This document shows, in pieces, positions 1-10,359 of a stretch of 64,000 nt of DNA; the stretch's first letter is position 1, and every line of letters starts with the position of its first letter. A program made the translations under genes and the position numbers. The stretch lies in the NCBI GenBank assembly GCA_030374765.1, contig JARGXX010000095.1, forward strand, positions 1,922,001-1,986,000, given 5' to 3'. This DNA is from Agarophyton chilense (Eukaryota > Rhodophyta > Florideophyceae > Gracilariales > Gracilariaceae). Under the pieces are notes generated by a model. It saw only the letters and a list, made by a program, of their open reading frames with translations. It was not told where the DNA came from and made no database searches.

Positions 1-80
1 TTCTCGTCTTGATTCCATTGAAACCAGTAATCAAACATGAATGCGAACCCCGAATTAGAAGTAATTTTTGAGAGTCATTT

Positions 81-101
81 AAAGGCACATTGAGTGCCTT
101 T
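81..101. repeat. Perfect 8-bp hairpin in repeat unit
   Basis: Arms aaaggcac / gtgccttt with the 5-nt loop attga. An outer gagag/ctctc pair flanks the stem. It is repeated at 5268-5288 and 10440-10460. Function unknown. Confidence 0.8.
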
Positions 102-528
102 GCTCTCAGAGTTCTTCATGCGGGTGTATCAACTTCGGGAACAGCTTCATTAGCCGGGTATAAATCCTTCCTCGCAGAAATAAAAGCTGTACAACGTTTC
201 CTGTTTCTGTTGTCTACGGGCAGGAAAGGCCGAGCATCTGAATAACTTTTGAAACTAGAAATTTACTTGGAACGTGAGACAGGACCCTCAATCCTCACAC
301 TGCACACCGAACGGGACGGTGAACGTCTTAAGGCTGCCCACTACTTCGCGGCAGATGGCATGTAAGGAAATGAATCAACGCTCTACACTCCGGGATTAAA
401 TGAACGTCTCCAACTTGAACATGGGGCCCTTCATGGTGGTGTTAGGCCCTGTGTAAAAGAAGTTAACCTACCCATTCTGTACATGTCAGACATTTTGGAG
501 CACGTTGTCAGCTGCAAGAATTGAATCA

Positions 529-548
529 TTCATTTATCGATAAATGAA
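529..548. repeat. 20-bp perfect palindrome in repeat unit
   Basis: ttcatttatcgataaatgaa equals its own reverse complement, with no loop. It is repeated at 5716-5735 and 10888-10907. This is typical of a dimeric protein-binding site or recombination site, but the role is not determinable from sequence. Confidence 0.85.
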
Positions 549-1354
549 GTACCTCTCGAAGCATTGCTTAGATGCGACCCTGAAAACGTGAAGCTCCAAC
601 GTCCTTTTGTGTGTAAGACATATGCAATGGTGTGCAACTCAAAATCAGTACAGAAGCTCGAACCTTTCCTATTTTTTGGAATACTTCTTGGAGAACTCCG
701 CGGTGCGCTTTATGAAGTTCAATAAAAAATCGTCCATATAAAACGAAGCAGTTTGAGATTCTACCGATAAACGTTTCCTGAGCTACCATCCCCAATTCTA
801 ACTGGTTCCTTTCAAACAACGAACAACGGATCCCGTAGATATGATAACAACGACGAAAACCCTCTTCTTGGGGCACATAAATAGGAGAGTACTGGAGACA
901 GCAATGAAGCTTTTTGACCACTTGAAACACAATCCTGAAAACCTTTCAGACTGTGACTGGGAGAGTCGTTCTGATAAAAACGACCCTTCTTAATACTGTT
1001 CTGCTGTTACTTTCTTCCCATCACAAAAATCAGCATTACCGACGTGTCTACACTAGAAACTGTACTTATGCCACATTCATATACAAATCATGCATCAAGA
1101 ACGGATAGACTGTGTATCATTCATGTAATGTAGTTTCATGAGGCATGAAAAATAGTTATAAAGTTCATGCATATAGAACTATCTAGAAGTTTTTGTCTAT
1201 TCTCTATAAACTCCGAAGATGGGTCTAGAACAATCTAAAAAACTGCGTCTAATGGGTGTTTAGAGGGGGATCAGAAGTCTATATATGGAGCACTTGGTAT
1301 CAAACTCTAGTGACATTTTGGACACAATATCTCAGCCCGTACGAAAGGTAAAAT

Positions 1355-1379
1355 ATATTACAGTGCATCACTGTAATAT
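1355..1379. repeat. 11-bp-arm palindrome with 3-nt loop
   Basis: Arms atattacagtg and cactgtaatat are perfect reverse complements around the loop cat. It is repeated at 6542-6566 and 11714-11738. The core CAGTG-CAT-CACTG is flanked on both sides by TA, which resembles abutted Tc1/mariner-type termini; that reading is speculative. Confidence 0.85.
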
Positions 1380-1794
1380 GGCACCGCGCTCCCCGATAGC
1401 GATCGTGGCCCAATTACCTTCGTTGGACTGATAGCATGGCCGGGCTGGCCTCGGTTCGGGTTGAGATAACTTGAAAAGATGAGCCGGAAGGAAGGGTGTC
1501 TGCAACAGTGGTTGGTATGCTGATAGAATACTCTCGTGAACTTGGTAAGGAACTTCTCTCGCGGGAATTGTGAGCATGAAACCCTATCTGCGCCGAGTCG
1601 CCCAAAGTAGTCTCTTACAACCATCCCGACTATGGTCTGCTTGCTAGGTCCAGTGAGTGGGACAAGGGTTCGAGTAACGCTTCAAAAAGTTGTTTCGTCA
1701 GGTAGGACATTTAAGCACTACTCCAGTACCGTTGAGCAAGTGGAGGAGAGAAGATTAGAGTTGATTGGTTCGTAATGATTCTCTCATCGAATAA

Positions 1795-3539
1795 GGACAC
1801 CGAAGTGTTTACGTAGTGAAGTGGTGGAGAGATCCCGATCAGATTAGAAAGTATCAGACACCTCGTGATGTGGGAGCCGGACATAGCTTTCTGAAACCAT
1901 CTTCTCCGCTGCAAGAGGACCTGCCGCTTCGGACCGAACCCAACGTAGAGGAAATAAAGCAAACGGAAATAAAGCAAACGGAAATCAAGCTTTCAAGCCA
2001 GGCAGAACATATGATCATTCATGATGGTGGTTGTATTTAGACCAAATAAGGCAGGTGCGCTGGATGTGAAGAGGGATTGGTTGATTGTTGATGTACGGCT
2101 AGCAAACGATTTTGATTTAGAAAACACAGATGTATATCGGGGTTCTACAGAATTGAGTTCTCATTCGAGTCCCATCTCCGACTTAAGTCAGGGCACAGCA
2201 GATGAAAGCAATGACTATTGTGATGAGGAAGGTTTGGATGAAGAATAAGAAAAGCGCGTATGCTAATATTTCAGCCCCTTCTTCCTCGTGTTCTAATAGA
2301 AAGAAGCAAGGAACACGACACTCGCCTGTCTCTAGAAACCTCACTTATTAGCAGAATATCTTCTGATGAGTTTTCGGTTCTTGTCGGTAAAGGGGACCAG
2401 CATCTTGAACACGTCATTTGTTGAACTTCTGCTGTAATAGATTTCCACAGTTTGTACAGGAAATGGCTAGTTTCTCCCAATGAATGCGAAAGACTGACTA
2501 GCCTCCATCCGGGAATTCTTGACTTCGAAGCTGTGGTGAAGCACAAACGAAAACAAGCTCCTTATTTAGTTGGGAAAACCGCTTTCCTTGGAAGTGGAAC
2601 CTCACAAACTGCAAAAATACAGGTAGGTGTGGAACGACGGGTCCGAACGGACTTCTACAAAGACGTGAAAGCTGCTGTGAAAGAGTATTCATTAAACATG
2701 GAGGCAAGCAAGTTTGAAATTTTCCAGTCCTAAATATGCTTTTAGTTTAGATGACTTGTTCTGTGCTTCGAAATCGACGTACACTTTATCGCTTTGTAGA
2801 ACTGCTGCAAATATTTCCTTACAATTGAACGTTAACACAACGTTCTTCTCCAGCGAGGGAAGAGCAACTTCGGTGGGTTGCCCTTTCGCTCTTCCCACGG
2901 CAGTCTTGTGGAATTGTCGGTTGTCCCTTAGGCGGGGCCCATTCTTAAAATATTGGGTTTCAACACACTTATTTTCCGAAACAAAATTCGTTCACCAATG
3001 CCGTGAAGTATTCCATATAATTACTCAATCCAGCTAAAAAGAAAATTTAATCTTCATTTTTAATGCCGGTTTTTATTGAAAGAGAGGAATTAAATTAAAC
3101 GTCAGTTGGAGTGACGGTACTAGTCTTTGATACGGCCCGAAATGGTTGCGTATACGGTGTTTCTTTGTTGTTTGATATATTTGTATGGGTAATTGGTTTT
3201 CGACGAAAGTGGCATGGCTTCATTATTGCGAAAGGGGCTGACAGTAGTGAGTCTCTCTCTTTCCCTCCAGTCCAGAAAATACACAGCAACAGTAACGTTC
3301 TGCAAACGCATCTGAACAACGTCGGAGCCTGCCTTGTTTTGAGGTCGACATTCTTGCCAACGAGTAAAGGACTGGAATCCTCAACGGAGACATTCTGTAT
3401 TGATATTGTTGACGTCAAGAAAATCCTTAAAAACTCATGGATTTTAATGGGTGATGGGTTTTTTTCAGTATTTGACATTGCAAAACGGTTTCATTATGAT
3501 GTTTCTTGTTTCATGTATAAGAATTGTAAAGGGGTTTAG
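1795..3539 (+). other. Chain of short plus-strand ORFs in shifting frames, copy 1
   Basis: Five successive plus-strand open frames overlap or abut: 1816-2040, 2021-2248, 2452-2733, 2714-3037 and 3111-3539 (74, 75, 93, 107 and 142 codons). Most begin at GTG or TTG, not ATG, and none resembles a family I recognise. They could be exons of one unrecognised gene, a decayed reading frame, or chance. Minus-strand ORFs of similar length overlap them, which weakens the coding case. One has an acidic, Ser-rich C-terminus (ending DEEGLDEE). Confidence 0.3.
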
Positions 3540-3638
3540 TTGGAATTGAAATAATACATTCTTCACCTCTGCTAACCCTAATTTGGCATTCGTAATAAAA
3601 TCTGCAGCTTTGAAATACTGACGTTAGTCTATTTATTC

Positions 3639-3881
3639 TTATATTTCCTCACGCACAACCATTGCTCTTCCATCAACGATGCTGCCATCTAAATGCATAA
3701 CGGCTGATCTTGCATACTCTTTAAATCTGAAAGTAATTTTCGCGTAACAACCAGTGTTCCTCACCCTTACGAGTTCAACATTTTCCAGATTGCCAATACG
3801 GATGAAAATAGATGTCAGCCTTCTTTTGGATATTCCATAAGGGATATTGTGGACAGTGACAGTTCCTCTCTCGGAAAACAT
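3639..3881 (-). CDS. Small single-RRM RNA-binding protein, copy 1
   Basis: ORF of 80 residues with an ATG start. It spans almost exactly one RNA recognition motif. The RNP2-like strand is VTVHNIPYG at residues 8-16 and the RNP1-like strand is CYAKITFRF near 45-53. The C-terminal strand GRAMVVREE resembles the GR-x-I-x-VRED ending of Gbp2/Hrb1/hnRNP-M RRMs. RRM proteins bind single-stranded RNA, usually in the nucleus. RNP1 lacks the usual Gly-Phe pair but keeps aromatics. Additional exons upstream are possible: a GTGCGT donor-like site, a GACTAAC and a CTGCAG acceptor-like site also occur at its 3' end, so the C-terminus could be spliced. It lies inside the tandem repeat and is the only ORF there with a recognisable fold. 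Expression is unknown. Confidence 0.55.
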   Translation of the reverse strand: MFSERGTVTVHNIPYGISKRRLTSIFIRIGNLENVELVRVRNTGCYAKITFRFKEYARSAVMHLDGSIVDGRAMVVREEI

Positions 3882-5011
3882 GCCTTCGAATTAAATATGT
3901 GTTTTCAGCTGTAGTACTTATCCGTAAGCAACTCAGAAGAATGAAATTATTGTATAGATGGTAGTTATTAAACTTTTCACAGTGAATGTCTTGGTATGCG
4001 CTGCGATTTGAAAAACGGAATTCAGAGCCACGGTGTACGACAAGAACTATTGCACGAGAGCTTATATATGACTAAAAAGCTTACTTTTTCATTTTCCAGC
4101 CATTCGGGTAGGGAATTCGAAGGGTTTAAAAAAAGCATTTTGGTGTACATGATAGGCTTCCAACAACGCATCACGACCTTCCAACGAGAAATGTTTTTCC
4201 TGGTCACTGCCTCCTTTATAATTCTTTTTTATCAAAGTTCTTCATTGAATAGCTTATGTGCATCTCAGAAACGAAAAATTCAAGTTTTTTTCAGAAACTA
4301 GGCAACAGTGCAGAACCAACCACTTGAAACTATGATAAAGCTTGCAGTCTGGTTCATATGCCCCTGTGAAAAAATTTATTCCAAAACAACCATTCTTTCA
4401 GCACACGTGCCGAAATAATTTCACATTCTCTTTTTGTATAGAAAATAAGAAGTTAAAACAAAATCCAAACCAATACAAGAGAAGCGGTCTGCCTTCTCCA
4501 AACCGTATATTCTTTTATTTTAAAATCGGAAGTTATTTTAACTGCTTTTAATTTTTTAAATCTTATCGAACCAGAATGAGATGGAGGAAATGATCCGGCA
4601 TAGGCATTTTTGTTCCCTAATTTATAACGTATGAAGATCATTTCTGATATTCATGACTTTCGCTATAAGTGTTCGTACTTTGACATACGACTTTCAATCA
4701 CTAGAGCATTCAGTATCGAGAGACCACAAAAGATCTGTTTGAACAATATCCTTCAATAAAAAAAGATCTAGTTGTGTATTTATGATGACCAATAGCTTTA
4801 CCTGTTCGTCTGTCAAAAAAGACACATCTAGATGTTCAGTCTGTGAGTGTTCTCTAGAAAGTATAACCCCATTCTATCGCAATTAAATCACTTGGAATTC
4901 ATAGTTACCAAGAGCTAATGCTCTATATATGATGAGTAGCATAGATAGGGTTTATCTCTCGTACTAAGATCGGGTTGGCCAGCAGTTATTCGGTAAACGT
5001 TAAGCTTGGAA

Positions 5012-5029
5012 CCAGCCTCCATAGGCTGG
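5012..5029. repeat. 7-bp GC-rich hairpin near unit end
   Basis: ccagcct-ccat-aggctgg is a perfect 7-bp stem with a 4-nt loop followed by ctttatt. It is repeated at 10184-10201 and absent from truncated copy 3. It looks like a bacterial intrinsic terminator, but the eukaryotic context argues against that reading. Confidence 0.6.
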
Positions 5030-6981
5030 CTTTATTGCTCACTCGAAGAGGCCACACACATTAGCGCTAACAGTTTTAGGGCCGGTTTCAAGACGCAGCA
5101 CTTTGTAATCAATTAGTCCGTACCAACTTCAGGCTTACGCTCCTGGCCATTGTGTTTTATCTATGTTTTCTTCTTTGAGAAGAAATGTTCTCGTCTTGAT
5201 TCCATTGAAACCAGTAATCAAACATGAATGCGAACCCCGAATTAGAAGTAATTTTTGAGAGTCATTTAAAGGCACATTGAGTGCCTTTGCTCTCAGAGTT
5301 CTTCATGCGGGTGTATCAACTTCGGGAACAGCTTCATTAGCCGGGTATAAATCCTTCCTCGCAGAAATAAAAGCTGTACAACGTTTCCTGTTTCTGTTGT
5401 CTACGGGCAGGAAAGGCCGAGCATCTGAATAACTTTTGAAACTAGAAATTTACTTGGAACGTGAGACAGGACCCTCAATCCTCACACTGCACACCGAACG
5501 GGACGGTGAACGTCTTAAGGCTGCCCACTACTTCGCGGCAGATGGCATGTAAGGAAATGAATCAACGCTCTACACTCCGGGATTAAATGAACGTCTCCAA
5601 CTTGAACATGGGGCCCTTCATGGTGGTGTTAGGCCCTGTGTAAAAGAAGTTAACCTACCCATTCTGTACATGTCAGACATTTTGGAGCACGTTGTCAGCT
5701 GCAAGAATTGAATCATTCATTTATCGATAAATGAAGTACCTCTCGAAGCATTGCTTAGATGCGACCCTGAAAACGTGAAGCTCCAACGTCCTTTTGTGTG
5801 TAAGACATATGCAATGGTGTGCAACTCAAAATCAGTACAGAAGCTCGAACCTTTCCTATTTTTTGGAATACTTCTTGGAGAACTCCGCGGTGCGCTTTAT
5901 GAAGTTCAATAAAAAATCGTCCATATAAAACGAAGCAGTTTGAGATTCTACCGATAAACGTTTCCTGAGCTACCATCCCCAATTCTAACTGGTTCCTTTC
6001 AAACAACGAACAACGGATCCCGTAGATATGATAACAACGACGAAAACCCTCTTCTTGGGGCACATAAATAGGAGAGTACTGGAGACAGCAATGAAGCTTT
6101 TTGACCACTTGAAACACAATCCTGAAAACCTTTCAGACTGTGACTGGGAGAGTCGTTCTGATAAAAACGACCCTTCTTAATACTGTTCTGCTGTTACTTT
6201 CTTCCCATCACAAAAATCAGCATTACCGACGTGTCTACACTAGAAACTGTACTTATGCCACATTCATATACAAATCATGCATCAAGAACGGATAGACTGT
6301 GTATCATTCATGTAATGTAGTTTCATGAGGCATGAAAAATAGTTATAAAGTTCATGCATATAGAACTATCTAGAAGTTTTTGTCTATTCTCTATAAACTC
6401 CGAAGATGGGTCTAGAACAATCTAAAAAACTGCGTCTAATGGGTGTTTAGAGGGGGATCAGAAGTCTATATATGGAGCACTTGGTATCAAACTCTAGTGA
6501 CATTTTGGACACAATATCTCAGCCCGTACGAAAGGTAAAATATATTACAGTGCATCACTGTAATATGGCACCGCGCTCCCCGATAGCGATCGTGGCCCAA
6601 TTACCTTCGTTGGACTGATAGCATGGCCGGGCTGGCCTCGGTTCGGGTTGAGATAACTTGAAAAGATGAGCCGGAAGGAAGGGTGTCTGCAACAGTGGTT
6701 GGTATGCTGATAGAATACTCTCGTGAACTTGGTAAGGAACTTCTCTCGCGGGAATTGTGAGCATGAAACCCTATCTGCGCCGAGTCGCCCAAAGTAGTCT
6801 CTTACAACCATCCCGACTATGGTCTGCTTGCTAGGTCCAGTGAGTGGGACAAGGGTTCGAGTAACGCTTCAAAAAGTTGTTTCGTCAGGTAGGACATTTA
6901 AGCACTACTCCAGTACCGTTGAGCAAGTGGAGGAGAGAAGATTAGAGTTGATTGGTTCGTAATGATTCTCTCATCGAATAA

Positions 6982-8711
6982 GGACACCGAAGTGTTTACG
7001 TAGTGAAGTGGTGGAGAGATCCCGATCAGATTAGAAAGTATCAGACACCTCGTGATGTGGGAGCCGGACATAGCATTCTGAAACCATCTTCTCCGCTGCA
7101 AGAGGACCTGCCGCTTCAGACCGAACCCAAGGTAGAGGAAATAAAGCAAACGGAAATCAAGCTTTCAAGCCAGGCAGAACATATGATCATTCATGATGGT
7201 GGTTGTATTTAGACCAAACAAGGCAGGTGCGCTGGATGTGAGGAGGGATTGGTTGATTGTTGATGTACGGCTAGCAAACGATTTTGATTTAGAAAACACA
7301 GATGTGTATCGGGGTTCTACAGAATTGAGGTCTCATTCGAGTCCCATCTCCGACTTAAGTCAGGGCACAGCAGATGAAAGCAATGACTATTGTGATGAGG
7401 AAGGTTTGGATGAAGAATAAGAAAAGCGCGTATGCTAATATTTCAGCCCCTTCTTCCTCGTGTTCTAATAGAAAGAAGCAAGGAACACGACACTCGCCTG
7501 TCTCTAGAAACCTCACTTATTAGCAGAATATCTTCTGATGAGTTTTCGGTTCTTGTCGGTAAAGGGGACCAGCATCTTGAACACGTCATTTGCTGAACTT
7601 CTGCTGTAATAGATTTCCACAGTTTGTACAGAAAATGGCTAGTTTCTCCCAATGAATGCGAAAGACTGACTAGCCTCCATCCGGGAATTCTTGACTTCGA
7701 AGCTGTGGTGAAGCACAAACGAAAACAAGCTCCTTATTTAGTTGGGAAAACCGCTTTCCTTGGAAGTGGAACCTCACAAACTGCAAAAATACAGGTAGGT
7801 GTGGAACGACGGGTCCGAACGGACTTCTACAAAGACGTGAAAGCTGCTGTGAAAGAGTATTCATTAAACATGGAGGCAAGCAAGTTTGAAATTTTCCAGT
7901 CCTAAATATGCTTTTAGTTTAGATGACTTGTTCTGTGCTTCGAAATCGACGTACACTTTATCGCTTTGTAGAACTGCTGCAAATATTTCCTTACAATTGA
8001 ACGTTAACACAACGTTCTTCTCCAGCGAGGGAAGAGCAACTTCGGTGGGTTGCCCTTTCGCTCTTCCCACGGCAGTCTTGTGGAATTGTCGGTTGTCCCT
8101 TAGGCGGGGCCCATTCTTAAAATATTGGGTTTCAACACACTTATTTTCCGAAACAAAATTCGTTCACCAATGCCGTGAAGTATTCCATATAATTACTCAA
8201 TCCAGCTAAAAAGAAAATTTAATCTTCATTTTTAATGCCGGTTTTTATTGAAAGAGAGGAATTAAATTAAACGTCAGTTGGAGTGACGGTACTAGTCTTT
8301 GATACGGCCCGAAATGGTTGCGTATACGGTGTTTCTTTGTTGTTTGATATATTTGTATGGGTAATTGGTTTTCGACGAAAGTGGCATGGCTTCATTATTG
8401 CGAAAGGGGCTGACAGTAGTGAGTCTCTCTCTTTCCCTCCAGTCCAGAAAATACACAGCAACAGTAACGTTCTGCAAACGCATCTGAACAACGTCGGAGC
8501 CTGCCTTGTTTTGAGGTCGACATTCTTGCCAACGAGTAAAGGACTGGAATCCTCAACGGAGACATTCTGTATTGATATTGTTGACGTCAAGAAAATCCTT
8601 AAAAACTCATGGATTTTAATGGGTGATGGGTTTTTTTCAGTATTTGACATTGCAAAACGGTTTCATTATGATGTTTCTTGTTTCATGTATAAGAATTGTA
8701 AAGGGGTTTAG
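6982..8711 (+). other. Short plus-strand ORF chain, copy 2
   Basis: Same series of open frames as at 1795-3539: 7003-7212, 7193-7420, 7624-7905, 7886-8209 and 8283-8711. The first frame is 5 codons shorter than in copy 1 because of the 15-bp difference and carries substitutions such as Phe to Ile and Arg to Gln. The last three frames are unchanged. Confidence 0.3.
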
Positions 8712-8810
8712 TTGGAATTGAAATAATACATTCTTCACCTCTGCTAACCCTAATTTGGCATTCGTAATAAAATCTGCAGCTTTGAAATACTGACGTTAGT
8801 CTATTTATTC

Positions 8811-9053
8811 TTATATTTCCTCACGCACAACCATTGCTCTTCCATCAACGATGCTGCCATCTAAATGCATAACGGCTGATCTTGCATACTCTTTAAATCT
8901 GAAAGTAATTTTCGCGTAACAACCAGTGTTCCTCACCCTTACGAGTTCAACATTTTCCAGATTGCCAATACGGATGAAAATAGATGTCAGCCTTCTTTTG
9001 GATATTCCATAAGGGATATTGTGGACAGTGACAGTTCCTCTCTCGGAAAACAT
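8811..9053 (-). CDS. Small single-RRM RNA-binding protein, copy 2
   Basis: Identical 80-residue RRM ORF to that at 3639-3881, in the second repeat unit. Both copies are intact, so the ORF has not decayed since the duplication, although the units may simply be young. The third unit is truncated before this position. Confidence 0.55.
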   Translation of the reverse strand: MFSERGTVTVHNIPYGISKRRLTSIFIRIGNLENVELVRVRNTGCYAKITFRFKEYARSAVMHLDGSIVDGRAMVVREEI

Positions 9054-10359
9054 GCCTTCGAATTAAATATGTGTTTTCAGCTGTAGTACTTATCCGTAAG
9101 CAACTCAGAAGAATGAAATTATTGTATAGATGGTAGTTATTAAACTTTTCACAGTGAATGTCTTGGTATGCGCTGCGATTTGAAAAACGGAATTCAGAGC
9201 CACGGTGTACGACAAGAACTATTGCACGAGAGCTTATATATGACTAAAAAGCTTACTTTTTCATTTTCCAGCCATTCGGGTAGGGAATTCGAAGGGTTTA
9301 AAAAAAGCATTTTGGTGTACATGATAGGCTTCCAACAACGCATCACGACCTTCCAACGAGAAATGTTTTTCCTGGTCACTGCCTCCTTTATAATTCTTTT
9401 TTATCAAAGTTCTTCATTGAATAGCTTATGTGCATCTCAGAAACGAAAAATTCAAGTTTTTTTCAGAAACTAGGCAACAGTGCAGAACCAACCACTTGAA
9501 ACTATGATAAAGCTTGCAGTCTGGTTCATATGCCCCTGTGAAAAAATTTATTCCAAAACAACCATTCTTTCAGCACACGTGCCGAAATAATTTCACATTC
9601 TCTTTTTGTATAGAAAATAAGAAGTTAAAACAAAATCCAAACCAATACAAGAGAAGCGGTCTGCCTTCTCCAAACCGTATATTCTTTTATTTTAAAATCG
9701 GAAGTTATTTTAACTGCTTTTAATTTTTTAAATCTTATCGAACCAGAATGAGATGGAGGAAATGATCCGGCATAGGCATTTTTGTTCCCTAATTTATAAC
9801 GTATGAAGATCATTTCTGATATTCATGACTTTCGCTATAAGTGTTCGTACTTTGACATACGACTTTCAATCACTAGAGCATTCAGTATCGAGAGACCACA
9901 AAAGATCTGTTTGAACAATATCCTTCAATAAAAAAAGATCTAGTTGTGTATTTATGATGACCAATAGCTTTACCTGTTCGTCTGTCAAAAAAGACACATC
10001 TAGATGTTCAGTCTGTGAGTGTTCTCTAGAAAGTATAACCCCATTCTATCGCAATTAAATCACTTGGAATTCATAGTTACCAAGAGCTAATGCTCTATAT
10101 ATGATGAGTAGCATAGATAGGGTTTATCTCTCGTACTAAGATCGGGTTGGCCAGCAGTTATTCGGTAAACGTTAAGCTTGGAACCAGCCTCCATAGGCTG
10201 GCTTTATTGCTCACTCGAAGAGGCCACACACATTAGCGCTAACAGTTTTAGGGCCGGTTTCAAGACGCAGCACTTTGTAATCAATTAGTCCGTACCAACT
10301 TCAGGCTTACGCTCCTGGCCATTGTGTTTTATCTATGTTTTCTTCTTTGAGAAGAAATG

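Larger units (their letters stand above)
1..5187. repeat. Tandem array, copy 1 of a ~5.2 kb direct repeat
   Basis: The sequence starting at base 1 recurs at 5188 and 10360 in the same orientation, almost base for base. Copy 1 is 5187 bp. It is 15 bp longer than copy 2 because a 15-bp block (ataaagcaaacggaa) occurs twice near 1951-1985. The window starts inside the array, so the true unit boundary is not defined and more copies may lie to the left. The unit holds an RRM ORF on the minus strand, a run of short plus-strand ORFs in changing frames, and several perfect hairpins. I see no transposase, reverse transcriptase, rRNA or tRNA. Confidence 0.97.
5188..10359. repeat. Tandem array, copy 2 (5172 bp)
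   Basis: Full-length direct copy of the unit beginning at base 1, offset 5187 bp before the 15-bp length difference and 5172 bp after it. The substitutions I noticed lie between about 6890 and 7640. The rest reads as identical to copy 1, including the RRM ORF and all hairpins. Confidence 0.97.

Noticed and set aside
568-930. 120-codon minus-strand ORF repeated in all array copies.
   Set aside because: No family, alternative-start frame, and its conservation only reflects overall identity of the copies.
1711-1977. Minus-strand ORFs of 60-127 codons in the tandem repeat as real genes.
   Set aside because: Alternative starts, no recognisable domains, and they overlap plus-strand frames of equal length. 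Treated as chance.
3560-3580. ctaaccctaa as telomeric repeat.
   Set aside because: Occurs once per unit without tandem iteration.
4930-5187. Resemblance of part of the repeat unit to large-subunit rRNA (ctctcgtacta, gtcttgaaac).
   Set aside because: Only ~10-base matches; the flanking sequence does not follow the rRNA order or helices.
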